From Schoenoplectus triqueter (taxonomy: Eukaryota; Streptophyta; Magnoliopsida; Poales; Cyperaceae): 64,000 nt of DNA. The notes beneath the pieces were generated by a model. That model searched no databases. It had not been told where the DNA came from and saw only the letters and a list, made by a program, of their open reading frames with translations. Position 1 is the stretch's first letter, and the number at the start of each line of letters is the position of its first letter. Shown piece after piece: positions 1 through 11,879 of this stretch. The stretch covers positions 186,001-250,000 of the forward strand of contig CAXKVV010000008.1 of NCBI GenBank assembly GCA_964058805.1. Direction: 5' to 3'. The position numbers were made by a program, and so were the translations under genes.

Positions 1-331
1 TCCATGTACCAGACGGTACATTGAGCTGACCCCCTCCCCTAGCTTTTATCGCCTGTACCGCTCTTTCGAACGCGCCAGTGTTGACGGTACGGCCATCATC
101 AACCGCGCCAAAATCAGTCAGATTAAACACATTTTTCCTCAATCTCGGTATCGACAGGTACGCATTAGAAGTCCGCTGAAAGATAGAGATGGATCGGACT
201 GAGGTGCTCTGCCAGATAAATACAGAAGCGAAGCAGATTGCCCAGAGAGCGGTAAGGAGAGTAGGCAGCCACCGCTTTGAAGTGGGGCCGTGCGGGTGGG
301 ATCGACCGTTGGTTGAGAATGTATCTGACAT
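1..331 (-). CDS. Polygalacturonase-like GH28 protein, N-terminal part (partial)
   Basis: Reading the minus strand from an ATG at 331 gives about 110 uninterrupted codons running off the left edge. Residues ~20-42 form a hydrophobic segment (WLPTLLTALWAICFASVFIW) after a short polar, Arg/Lys-containing N-terminus, so it looks like a signal anchor (type II membrane protein) or uncleaved signal peptide. It is followed by a segment with VFNLTDFGAVDDG and then GGGQLNVPSGTW, the usual start of the plant glycoside hydrolase family 28 beta-helix (pectin-cleaving polygalacturonases). The catalytic Asp residues and the RIK motif lie outside the window, so activity cannot be judged. The family acts on cell-wall homogalacturonan in the secretory pathway or apoplast. 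The start is the first Met of the open frame and precedes the hydrophobic segment directly. No intron is seen in the visible part. Confidence 0.88.
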   Translation of the reverse strand, partial: MSDTFSTNGRSHPHGPTSKRWLPTLLTALWAICFASVFIWQSTSVRSISIFQRTSNAYLSIPRLRKNVFNLTDFGAVDDGRTVNTGAFERAVQAIKARGGGQLNVPSGTW

Positions 332-1650
332 TGTGGGATTTGAGTGAGGTACAGTTAGAAGAGATCTAGGGGTTTCGCCATGAATGGAGATTGGAGGTTT
401 TGTTTTAAAAGAGGAAGGGGAAAGCGAGGTTGCATACTGTGTCGGTAGTACGCAATTGCCCCTGTATGGTGGCCTTTCGCACTTTGACGGTAGCCGACCA
501 GAACTTGACTAACTTTTATGTGGCTAGTACTGTGTATATTTTTCCGAGGCGGGTTAGTGTAAGTTGATGTTGGCACCTGCAAGGAGCAGTGTCACACAGG
601 TGAAGATAGAGAGAACGGTTCTCTGGTTTGGCGGATTGGTTTTAATTACAAATTACAAAAGGAAGGAAGGTAATGATTTAGATCAACTATCAATTAGTTG
701 GGAATTAATTGCTTTCGGCATTAGTACGGATTTTCAGTGGCGTTTCTCACCGACTGGTTTGTTCTTCTTTGTATTGTTCAAGTTATATCTTTTATCTTTT
801 TTGGAGTGACATTGTTGGTTTGTTAGTACTTCTGATTTATGTGGCATCTGTTTACGAATATAATAATCATTAATCACATCAGCTGGGATGGTGATATGTA
901 ATGCAACATGTTTTGTTTTATAATCGGTTGCACCAGCATGGCCGCAATGAATTGGATGGATCGGTTCAATTGTCCAAGTCTAATTCAGTATTCAGCTGTC
1001 TTGTGCCGGTTTAATTCGCGGCTCTTATCAACTTTCATTAACTTTTTTAGTCTGAACCGCTCAGACGCTGGAAGGGATCGGATGATAATGCCTTATCTTG
1101 ATAATTTTGAAAATAAATATTTAAATAAATATAAAAAAATTATAATAACGAAATAATAAAGTTTTTAATCGTAAATAAATTGTAATAGACTAGCTATATA
1201 CCCGCCCGTTGCAGCAGAATTTTTTATTTAAACATTAAAATATTATAAAATAAAAATTCACATTTATCCAATATTAAATTATAAATTCACCAAATTATAG
1301 AGAAAATATATAATAAAGATAATATTTAATCTTGGATGAGATTTTTGCACAATATGAGTTAATGATTCATGATTTTTATGGCAAGAAAAGTAAATTATTC
1401 TAACATATATTATCACCATTAATTTCTTACCAAATATGTACAAGGTTGCTAAATAAAAAACAAAAATTATGGAAATAATAGTATATAAGGGAAAGAAATG
1501 GAGAGAAAGAGGGGATCAATGGACGCGATCACATACGTTCGATCAACCAACAATAAATATTATCCGTCTAATTGAGGGATAAAATGGGTATAATAAAAAT
1601 TTACCATGACAAAAAATGGACCCTCCAATTCTTAGATACTTTATATAATA
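332..1650. other. 5' flank of the GH28 gene and AT-rich intergenic DNA
   Basis: Upstream (minus-strand sense) of the GH28 start. It should hold that gene's promoter and 5' UTR, but I cannot place a convincing TATA box. The part beyond ~1150 is AT-rich with no coding signal. Confidence 0.4.
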
Positions 1651-1654
1651 GTAT

Positions 1655-2545
1655 AGATTAGAAATGAAATTCAATCTCAAAGTATAGAGATTATAGATCT
1701 CAAATAAAGGAAAAATAATAAAAATGATGATGATAATAATAATGAAAATAATGATGATGATGATAATACTAGTAATAATATAAATATCTATAATTATATT
1801 ATAGACATTCATATTAATAATAATGGTAATACTAATAATAACAATGAAAGTCCTAATAATAATGATCACACTAAATATATATTATAAAATATACTTCTAA
1901 ATTCTAAAAATCTTAAATTCTAACTCTAAAATCTAAGAACCTAAAGTCTAAAAAATCTAAGAAACTAAATTTCATACTTTACTATTAGAATATAACTCCT
2001 AAATCATAATTTTAATATATAAATTATCATTTTTCAGGCACTCTTATTCAAAACAAACTCTTTAGGTATACTACATTTATTTAAATATCTTTTTTATTGT
2101 TTCCTTACATGTTAGTCTCGGTCGACCTCTGTCTCTCCTTGTGTTTTGAAACGACTTAGAATGCTACTACATACTGATGTCTCAGAAAGCCTTCGTTGGA
2201 TATGATCAGACCATCGCAAACAGTGTTGAACCAACTTCTCTTGAATTGGTGTTACGCTAAGTTTTTTCCGTATATCATCATTTCTGATTCGATCTCTCCT
2301 TGTATGGCCACATATCCAACGCAACATCCGCATTTCGGCTACACTCATCTTCTGAATATGTTATTTTGTGTAGCCAACATTATGCATCATACGTCATCGC
2401 AGGTCTAATTGTCGTTATGTAGATTTTATCTTTTAGTTTATTTGAGATATTTTTGTCACGGAGAATATCAGATGTATGTCGTCATTTCACTCATCATGTT
2501 CTTATTCTATGACTTACATTTTTCTTGATCCCTCCATTACTCTGC
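1655..2545 (-). mobile_element. RTE-type LINE fragment (copy 1), reverse-transcriptase C-terminal end
   Basis: On the minus strand 2348-2112 encodes a peptide with SVAEMRMLRWICGHTRRD and RNDDIRKKL, the conserved C-terminal end of plant RTE-like non-LTR reverse transcriptases. The same strand matches copy 2 (10.6-11.5 kb) at nucleotide level over most of 1655-2545, including an AT/GAT-rich 3' region (1700-1870) and the stretch AGAAATGAAA near the 3' end. The catalytic RT core and endonuclease are absent, so it is 5'-truncated and dead. Confidence 0.8.
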
Positions 2546-2639
2546 AACATCGATCTCAAATATCGAAATGTGTCTATCACTCTGCAACATTCATCCCTTC
2601 ATCACTCTGCAACATCGAACCTAAAGTCTAAAAAACACG

Positions 2640-2940
2640 GAAAAAAATTAAAAATAGAAAAAAAATTATAGATATTTTTTTATTTATAGATCGATGGTCA
2701 TTTAAATTTTATGTATTTTCATTATTATTTTATAATCTCTCAAAAACCCATTAAATTTTATGTAATTTACAACGGTTCTAATTTAACGATATTTGATGGA
2801 GTATTAAATGATAATAAAATTACATAAAATTTAAATGATCTTTTTAAATGAGTATCAAATGATATATAGGTATAGAAATGTATTAATATTTTTTTCTCTT
2901 TTTTAAATTTTTTTATATTTATTTAAATATTTATTATTAA
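2640..2940. repeat. Foldback MITE-like element, family F1 copy 1
   Basis: AT-rich inverted-repeat segment. The left arm has ATAGATATTTTTTTATTTATAG and TTAAATTTTATGTA, and the right arm holds their approximate reverse complements (TACATAAAATTTAAATGA). Related sequences flank the solo LTR at 3.6/5.3 kb and occur at 61.02-61.29 kb. No coding content. Confidence 0.55.
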
Positions 2941-3569
2941 AATTGTCAAGATAACTCATTTTCAATTGATACCCACCCTTTACTAAAATCTAATGCTGCT
3001 CTGCTGAAGTCTGTCGTAAATGAAATAATTTCAAGGGAGATGCAGCTAGCCCCAAAATCATTACTGCTTTACACCTTTTTTAAGTTTCCATATTTAATTG
3101 TTTATAGCTTTCCAAATAATCGGTCTATAAATCTGTACATGCATGGCTGACTCTTTTCCTAAATGTTCCCCTTTTTTACTTGTACTTGATCATTGCTACT
3201 TCATCTAATTATTACGTGCGTACATCATACATGTTAATTTTCTCATTAATGAGATTTTTTTAAAATAGAGAATTGTTAGATGGGAATTGCCATTTTTTTG
3301 TGTTAACTAGAGAAAATATTAATTATATAAGTTTACGTGATTTTCTTTTCTCAAACACAACACATCATCCAAAAAGGAGGAGCTGGAGGATGGGGGGGAC
3401 TGGAGAAATGGAACTTATGGTATTCTAAAAGTTGGATTCAATTATACCACTATTGATGAGTTGTCTCTCTTGTGCCTTTTACTTTCTATTCTAACAATCT
3501 CACCTCTTTCCGTGTAAATGACTCAAAATCTGCTGTTATTCTTCGAAAAAAAGAGAGAGTTCTGTTATT

Positions 3570-5440
3570 TATTTAAAAAAAATAATATTTTTTTTTAAAT
3601 AGAAAAAACATAGATATATTTTTTTATTTATAGATTGATAGCTCATCAAATTTTATGTAATTTCGTTAACGTCTGATAGTGTTAGTGTTAGAGTGATTTA
3701 CAGCCAATCATGTGATGATTATACATAAATTATGTATTAGGATGACTATTTATGATATATCATTTGTTCCTTGAGTTATTTATTATTTGTATATTGAGTT
3801 GGACTCAATTGTGAAACATATACATTAATTAATAATAACTCTAAAATATCCCTAATATGTTAATCACCTAGGAACAATAATTAACTAAGATTAGTGTGTA
3901 AGTTGAGTGATGATTGTGTTTCACAAATCATACGATAAGTGTTATCGGCTCAATTACACAAATAACGTGTTGGACATGTTATTGGACTTGACATGTAATA
4001 AAATAATATAAGAATTGTGTTTGTGTCATTAGTATTTTATTTGCTTGCTAATTCTTAGGTATGAGATGAGTGTTCTTCTTATACAAATTATTTGTATTTG
4101 TGGATATTATCCAACGTTGTCTGTAACTAACAGCTATACAGATTCTATCTCGATGTACATCTTTTGTATGAAGAAGAAGTATGAATCAAGAATACCGATG
4201 TCCCTCTCGTTTGTTGACGTGAGTGATGGTATCCAAATTGGGCGCCCCTAGATAAAGAATGTAGTGCAAGAATGATACATTTCTATTTTGCACCGTTATG
4301 GATATCATGTGACATGAAATGAGCTCGGGACGATTGTCGTCGCTCAGGATCAAGATATTTATAGCGTACATTATATCTGTATTGTTTAGGGGTCACAATG
4401 CACATTGTTAGGTGCCGCTTGTGATTTATGATGATTAAAAATATTTTAATCTCATTGCTAAGTGTATACAGGTCCCAAAGGGTCACACCGTATAAGAACA
4501 AAGTCTATAAATATTTCTTGATCATTTTGGTATTAGTTCTCTATAATTAACATGAGTTAATTAATCATCATTAGACATGATTAATTAAGTATATCTATCA
4601 AAGAGTTTCATAGATAGGTCAAAAGCAGGTCCCGGTGAGTGTTTTTAGGACACATACGGACCCCGTACGGCCCTGGACACAGTGAATTCTGGATAGTTTT
4701 CTGCACAGTACAATTCTGCGCACGGTTCGGGGGGTTATCTTGCTCCAAAAATAGTCGAATTTGAACATAACGTGGCCAACTATTAGTGGAAGGTTTCCAT
4801 CTAAAATATGTCATACCTATAGTCAAGAAACTCGAGATTTTTCGTCCCTAACCGACCCGAAATTCTGGTGAATTTCTGCTGCACCAATTTTGATTTTCTC
4901 ATGTGTTGAGAACCCTTTTCACCATCTCTAAGAGTTAGAATTCGTGGAGAAGGACCAGAGGATCAAGGAGAGCACTCTCAATTGCCCTAGCAAGAGGTTG
5001 AGAAGACGTTTGTGGGTTGTTCTTGGTGGATATCGTTGGAGGAGATCTCGGTTGGTCTCTTGGTGTCGTGTGCGTCTCCCGATCGTTTTCTTCCCTTCCG
5101 GTGACTCAAGAACGCATCAAAGATATATTAATCTTGTTTATAACTTATGTTTAGTTCAGTTTAAATCACATACATGATCCTTTTGGTGTTTTAGATGAAA
5201 TTTTTTGAATTTATACACTAGTTACACTGATAAAATTCCAACATATAGTCCATCAAAAACCGCTAATTAGAAATTATTGCAAACATTAGTGACAGACCAT
5301 TAAATTTAATAATCTTTGATGAAGTATCAAACATTAATAAAATTATATGAAATTTAACGGATTATTAATCTACAAGTAAAATAACATATCTATAAAAAAA
5401 ATTATATTTTTAAAATTTTTTATATTTTTAAAAAAAAATA
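3570..5440. repeat. Foldback MITE-like element, family F1 copy 2, split by a solo LTR
   Basis: The left half (about 3570-3679) carries TAGATTGATAGCTCATCAAA and TTTTATGTAATTTCGTTAAC. The right half (about 5244-5440) carries the inverted counterpart (AAATTATATGAAATTTAACG, TTAATCTAC, AACATATCTATAAA). Between them sits the solo LTR at 3680-5243, so the foldback is the older insertion. Confidence 0.55.
3680..5243 (+). mobile_element. Probable Ty1/copia-type solo LTR (1,564 bp)
   Basis: The segment begins TGTTAG and ends TTCCAACA, the TG...CA termini usual for copia LTRs. It is flanked by GATAG (3675-3679) and TATAG (5244-5248), an imperfect 5-bp target duplication (4 of 5). A TATA-like TCTATAAATATTTC near 4503 suggests plus orientation. 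No second LTR and no gag or pol is adjacent, so a solo LTR is the simplest reading. The copia assignment rests only on the termini. Confidence 0.55.
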
Positions 5441-6627
5441 GGATCCTCTCTTCTATAAGAATAACAGCATATTTTGATCCCCTTTATATGCCGCTATCAT
5501 GATATAATACCCAACTTTAATGTTTTTTTTAATGAAATTCAGCGAAGCCTACTTCATAAAAAAATAATAATGATGATAAATAATAATAAGGTCGGATCCA
5601 ATTATCTGTTTCGATTAATGTATTGCTTTATAGTCAAGAGAGTCCATGTAGATTCAATAGCCTTCATAGATTAAAATAAGTATGGACCATTGATGAAAAA
5701 TTGTTATTAGTGGTGTCGGAAGAAAAGAGGACGGTTCCATTGTTATAAATTTATTTTTTATTTATGTTTCAAAATGTAAGTCTTCTTTTCAGAGAGATTC
5801 CTAGTCGGAAATACCATTCTTCTAGTAAAAACGCACTGCAAACAAGCCAACGAAAAGCGCCAGGCTTCAAATATGTCAAACGGTACCTTACCAAACCAAG
5901 AACAGTACACTGCGAGCATCTGCTTATTTTTTACTTTGCTCACCTGTTGTTTAACTGCTTAATCAAGGCTCTCAAGAGCTCTTTTGGTTCTGACAGAAAG
6001 AAATGAGAATTTGACTTTGTTGAGAATTAATTGGATATAATATTATATGATCTTCCGAGTTTAGGTGATACGAGATAAAATATAGGTTTTTTAGTGATGG
6101 CAAAGAGTTGTTGCTTGCAACTAGTTTGCTTTTCCTATGCCCCAAGCCTGCCTAAGTGAGTGAATGAGAGCTGTAAATGCCCTATTCTGCTAAGAACTGT
6201 AAATGCACTACCTCAGCTTCTTGCTTGACATAAACTAATATACATAATAGTATAGTTCTAGTTTTCCTATCTATGCGGCTGGCTTGACTTTCCCTCCCTA
6301 CTAACTAGTCGTTCTTAATGTTTATATATCAAATTCAAATTGTTGAACTTATTCATAGTTATGAGATATAAAAACATGTAAAAATTCATTATTTTTGAGT
6401 TCCTGTTTTTATTAGATCAAGTTGTCAAAAATGAATAGATTAAAATTAATCAACCGATCATAGTTTATTATATTTTTTACGATATATTTCTATGTGAATT
6501 AATAAAAATAAAATATTTTTTAGGTCACATGGGATTATCTGACAATTATATTTATTTTAATATTTTTTGTCATGATTAGACAGGTGTAGAATAGGAGATC
6601 CAACATCTGTATCTAAATGACAGTTCA
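5441..6627. other. AT-rich intergenic DNA, no supported gene
   Basis: Short open frames occur on both strands near 5760-6006 but match no family I recognise and have no splice or start context. Nothing else is supported. Confidence 0.4.
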
Positions 6628-6897
6628 GAGCATCTGCATTGGTGTTGATTGTCAAAATTATTTTTTATGCCACTTCATCAAATTGACATTTTAAGAGTGA
6701 CATCACTGAATAGAATAAAATTATCAAAATGACATTTTCATAATTAATTTTTTGCTCATTCGCCAATGTGGTTTGTCAAATGGACTGTCAAATTTAGATA
6801 ACTGTCTAATTTTATCTAATCTCTGCATCCCTAAAATTTAAATAACAATTATCAAATAAAATTTGATAATTAATTTAATAATGGGATGCGAATGCTC
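6628..6897. mobile_element. MITE with GAGCAT...ATGCTC ends (270 bp)
   Basis: Terminal inverted repeats GAGCATCTGCATTGG at the left and the inverted equivalent (GGGATGCGAATGCTC) at the right, flanked on both sides by TCA, a possible 3-bp target duplication as in PIF/Harbinger MITEs. The interior is AT-rich and non-coding. Confidence 0.6.
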
Positions 6898-9169
6898 TCA
6901 TATATATGGTGGATGATGTTGATCAGAGAGATGGACATTCTCGGTCTGGGAACAGGGATCATGGAGTTTCATCATTTGTTCTATGAAAATGTCTGGAGTA
7001 CATTTCTCATGTTTATATAGTGTTTAACTGTTCACGTAATATACAAGTTTGTATATTATATTACAAAATATATTTATAAAATTGAAAAAACTCAGATATC
7101 AATTTTAAATAATATATTATTATAAATTATATATTATCAAGTATTAGTATATATTAAAACTAATAGATTTTTCATTAGATTGAAATTTTATTTGCTAAAA
7201 TAAAAAATTATTTATCACGATAAATTAGTTAATTTAAGTTAAAAGGATGATAGAAAAGAAAGAGAAGCAGGAGAAAAACAGAAAAATATAATTATTCACG
7301 TGATCTCATAAATATTATTTATTCTTTTAAAAAATATTTATTGTTATGATTGACTTAATATATGTTAATAATAATTTATTATATATTAATATTTTTATAT
7401 ATTCGTTGTTAATATTATCAATCCATAGATAAATGCGGTCGGGATGGACTCCTTTAGGACGGAGTCTTTCTCGACGCTCTGTGTTTAAATTTTTAATACC
7501 TCCGACCTCTATTTGATACGGAGATAAAATTGAGTGACAAAGTGATTACCTCTCTCATGATAACACTGACGATAAATTTATTTTCACTACCTCTTCATTT
7601 TATTTTATTCCTCGATAATGTTGTTGAGCTACTTAATGAATACGATGTCGGTGTTCAAAATTGAGAATTTATTGATTTTTGGCTGCTACGCATGCAGGGT
7701 TTCGTGTAAGAGGTTAGGATTACAGATACTTGTTCTTTTTTTTTCTTTTTTTTTTTTTGTGGGGGGGGGGGGGGGGGGGGGGGGGGGGGTATTCAATATG
7801 TTTTGAGATGTTCGAAACGAAATAAAAAACTGAAGGTGACGTATATTTTTGCTTTATTTGTAGGAAAAAATGTTATATACACTAATATCATGTCCTACCT
7901 ATAAAAGAAATAAAATTTGATGCTAATTGGTAAATGATTTGAATGTTCTCATTATTCATACTAACAGCTATTACTAAAATAATACCAAATTGTTTTAAAT
8001 TGCATTCACTGTTAACCTATTGAATCATCAACGCATCTGTAATTTCTTTTTATTTTCTATGACACAATTTAGAAATATTGTTATGATTGTCAAATTAATT
8101 CATAATCTATTAAATCCCAGTAAATTAAATTAGAATATTTAAAAGAATGCCATGATTTTCAAGAGTGTATTTTAAAGAAAAAACAAAGTCTATAGAGTAG
8201 TCAACTAGTCATTCATGACTTGTTGATATTTGGATTTTTATTAAAAAAAATTGAATTAAACTAGGCATCAAAATTCGATGGTCTTTACGGAGAATCTTTT
8301 TTTTTGGTGTTTTATCTATTTGTATTACAATTTAAGTGTTAGTTTACATATATGAGTCGACATTCATGATAAATGTTACCAGATAGATATTTTTATCTAG
8401 CGTTGTAAGAAAATTCGTGATTTGTTTGGTGTTCAATTTGATTTTAATTCAAGTGTGGTTCGTTCAATTAGATTTTTTTTGTCAGTTCAGTTGATAACTT
8501 TTTAATGAACTAATTCATATTTGATTCATAATAATTTGACATATAGTTATTTACATATATTTTAGAATATTTAGTCAATAATGTATATAATAATATAATT
8601 ATTTTATAAAATTAATATGATATTATTAACTTATTATTGAATTAACATAATATTAGTTAATTTTCAATTTTATTATAAAATTATTAAAATATTAATTGTT
8701 TTTATTGTTTTTGATAATATAAAAATAAAAATAATAGAATTCATCAGAGTTCGAGTTCGATTGCAGCATTATTTATATCTGCATCTCTGAAAACTTTAAT
8801 TAAAGTTGCACTGCTATGTTACATTCAGTGTTTCCCAAACCTCATGAAGATTAATACGGACAATTAACAAATAAGAAATAGCGTAGATTTTCCCAAACCG
8901 CTGGTGTTATTTTTATAAAAAATTTGGGGCTTGACCACAACCTCAAAACAGAAATTTTCAAAATTTTTAACAAATAAAAAGATTAAGTTTTTAAAATTTT
9001 CAAGCATGTCATATAATCACTTTTTTCACTATTAATTTTGTTTAAATCTTTTCATTTTGAATCTAAGAGTTCATATAAAATAATTTCTCTCTCTTCATTT
9101 AAAATAATATGAGTAATATACTTAAGGTAAAATTTAACTCTTAGAATGATCCAATATTTTTATATAATC
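6898..9169. other. AT-rich intergenic DNA with poly-T/poly-G tract
   Basis: No coding signal. The only outstanding feature is a T-rich run followed by an uninterrupted run of G at 7761-7789. Confidence 0.4.
7761..7789 (+). repeat. Homopolymer G(29) tract
   Basis: Twenty-nine consecutive G follow a T-rich tract (7732-7758) and GTG-like junction. It can form G-quadruplex on the plus strand. It may also be an assembly or sequencing artefact. Confidence 0.9.
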
Positions 9170-9521
9170 GGGGTGTACAAACGGTCGGTTTTGGTTAAAA
9201 CCGAAATAATTATATAATAGAAAAAAGAAATAGTTTAAAAGATAAAATAAATAACTAAATAAAACTTATAGAAAATAAATATATTCGGATTATCTTGGTT
9301 ATAATTCTTATTTATATAAAGTAAAATAAAATTATTTGATAAATTTTGAACTATTCGGTTTATCTGATTTAGAAAAATTAAAATCGAATCAAAGAACAAA
9401 ACTGAATTAGCTAAAATTTTCAACCGAACCAAAAATTTTAAATCGAAAAACCGAACCAAATAATCTAAAATTTAACGATTCGATTCAAAACCAATTAAAC
9501 CGATGCGTTTGCACACACCCC
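9170..9521. mobile_element. MITE with GGGGTGTACAAACGG ends (352 bp)
   Basis: The left end GGGGTGTACAAACGG and the right end GCGTTTGCACACACCCC are inverted repeats. Inside, AACCGA/TCGGTT words alternate (CGGTTTTGGTTAAAACCGA, CAACCGAACC), typical of small hAT-like MITEs of plants. No clear target duplication. Confidence 0.6.
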
Positions 9522-10283
9522 TTTAGTAGATCGATTTCAGAAATACTAACACCAAACCGACATGAAAGTGGTTCAGAAAGAAAAGTGTAAAATACAAAGT
9601 GTTTGTATAAAGTTTTTTTTTTGTACAACGGGTTCATATTTAATTTTATATTTGAAGCGATCAATTCAACTAATTCATCAGATCTTTAGCAAAATCATAT
9701 AAAAGAAAGTCATATTTCTTTTTTGGATAAGAAGAAAATCAATTAATACGAAAACTCTGAAAACAGACGTATTACTTTTTTTTTGAATTATTTAATTATA
9801 TTTGTGCGGATCGAATTAATCTTTCGAAGATAGTGATATATTAGTAACACATTATTTCAAATAAAATAATTCATACACGATTTACTTAAAATATCCAAAC
9901 GTATTTCTTCACTTGAGTACAACGATTCTGAAATCGACACAAAGCTCTTTTTAACTCCGATAGCATGGTTATTAAAATTCCTCTGTTCAAAGTCCAGGGC
10001 ACATTCTACATAATTCGAAATTTCAACTTTAAAAATAAAAAAATTGAATGAATTATAAATCTATTGTTCGTTGGGCAGTCGCCAGTCGGCTGCGATGTCA
10101 TGATTTCTTGTACTGTGCCTAGACTTGGGGATTACTCCAAAGCACAATTTTATTAGTTGGTACGGGGAGGTTTTCAACAATTAGCGCATAGAATATTGAA
10201 TAAATATAAAATGCCGCAAGTTTTATTTTTAAAATATTAATGCGTTTGCGGTACATCGAAAATTTAATAAAGAGTAGACCGTG
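9522..10283. other. AT-rich intergenic DNA, no supported gene
   Basis: No coding, RNA or repeat structure recognised here. Confidence 0.4.
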
Positions 10284-10503
10284 TAAATTTTTACCACTAA
10301 TTTTATTATGTAAATTTTTATCAGTAATAATATTCCTTAACCGAATTGCCCATACGTAAATTTTTATCAGTAAATTAATTATATAAATTTTTAACATCAA
10401 CAATATTCTCTGACCAAACTGCTCGTATGTAATTTTTTACCAGTAAAATAATTATGTAAATTTTTACCAGCAATAATATCCTCTAACCGAACTGTTCGTA
10501 ATA
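10284..10503. repeat. Tandem repeat, three ~73-bp units
   Basis: Units begin at about 10284, 10357 and 10430. Each starts TAAATTTTTA(C/T)CA, carries a second TAAATTTTTA word, then an AATAATAT block and an ACCGAACTG-like block ending in a CGTA word. Divergence between copies is moderate, so the array is not recent. Confidence 0.75.
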
Positions 10504-10617
10504 AATCTTTACCATCTCCAAAAAAATTTAATATAACAAATATAACAAATATAATATAATCCTTTATTAAACTTCAACTCATCAATAATTTGAAGGCAAA
10601 ATAAGAAACATTATTTC

Positions 10618-11540
10618 ACTACTACAACAACAACAATAACAACAGCAAAGCCTTTAATCCCAAAAAAATTGGGGTAGACTAGAAATGAAACCCAATAGAA
10701 AAGTATAAGATCAAAAATCTCAAATATCAATGATAATAATGAGGATAATGAGAAAAAAATAATCATAAATAAATAAATAAAAATGATAATGATAATAGTG
10801 ATGATAATATAATAATAATAATAATAATGCTGATAATATGCTAATAATAATAATAATAATACAATAAACCTCTATTATAAAACTATTTCTAAATTCTAAA
10901 TTTTAAACTCTAAAATTCTAAAAATTTAAGAAGCTGAAGTCTGTAACTCTATTATTAGACTTTAACTCCTAAATCATGATTCATGTACATAAATCGTCAT
11001 TTTCCAAGCAAGTTTTTTGGATATATTTTATTTCTTCAAATTTCTTTTTATTGCTTCCTCTCATGTCAGTCTCGGTCGATCTCTTCATCTTTTTGTGTTT
11101 TCAGGATAACTTAGAATATTACTATGTACTAGTGCTTCAGGAGGTCTTCGTTGGATATGACCAAACCATCGCAAACGGTGTTGAACTAGCTTCTCTTGTA
11201 TTGGTGCTACACCAAGTTTATCTCAAATATCATCATTTCTGATTCGATCTTTTCTTGTGTTGCCACATATCCAACGCAACATCCGCATTTCAGCTACACT
11301 AATCTTCTGAATGTGTTGTCTTTTTGTAGCCCAACATTCTGCACCATATATCATCGCGGGTCTAATCCCCGTCATGTAGAACTTACCTTTTATTTTATTT
11401 GGGACATTCTTGTCACAGAGAATATCAGATGTTTGTCTTCATTTCACTCATCCGGCTCTTATACTATGACTAACATCTTCATTGATCTCTCCGTCACTCT
11501 ACAACATCAATCTCAAATACCAAAATGTATAATTTATAGG
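10618..11540 (-). mobile_element. RTE-type LINE fragment (copy 2) with TTG-repeat 3' tail
   Basis: Read on the minus strand, 11330-11230 encodes parts of the RT C-terminus (a motif like YGAECWATK, then AEMRMLRWICG). The 3' end is the plant RTE signature: a short CCCCAATTTTTTTGGGATTA hairpin, then AGGCTTTG and (TTG)n at 10618-10650. The frame is broken, and the element is 5'-truncated. It aligns with copy 1 at 1.65-2.55 kb and is the more complete of the two at the 3' end. Confidence 0.8.
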
Positions 11541-11770
11541 TACTACTCGTTTGTCCAAACTCTCCATCTGTGTGGACTAGTTTCTGCATAGCTTGTCCCA
11601 AGCCAGAATAAAGGAAGAGGGTTGCGGTGGGTGTGACGAGCCCTGCACTAAAACAACCGATTTTTATGGAAATGAAACCCATTGAAAGAAACATTATTTC
11701 ATTACCTTGAATATTTGATTAATGTTGGGTCAGTGGTCAAATTTTTTTTTTGACCACTTCAATCAAATTT

Positions 11771-11873
11771 GAAACACCGTGTAAGGACAATCCCACTTCA
11801 ATCAATTTTTTTTTTTTTTTTTTTTTGCATCCGGTCTCCTTTCTTTCCGCAAATTGTCCTTACACGGTGTTTC
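11771..11873. repeat. Perfect 21-bp inverted repeat around a poly-T loop
   Basis: Arms at 11771-11791 and 11853-11873 are exact reverse complements (GAAACACCGTGTAAGGACAA... and ...TTGTCCTTACACGGTGTTTC). The spacer contains a ~22-base T run. It could be a degenerate foldback element or a hairpin. Confidence 0.7.
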
Positions 11874-11879
11874 TAATTT

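Noticed and set aside
5758..6006. Overlapping frames on both strands
   Set aside because: No recognisable domain, no partner exons, ordinary chance length.
7618..7806. Open frame ending in a poly-glycine run
   Set aside because: The frame is open only because the G(29) run encodes Gly. No family, start or splice context.
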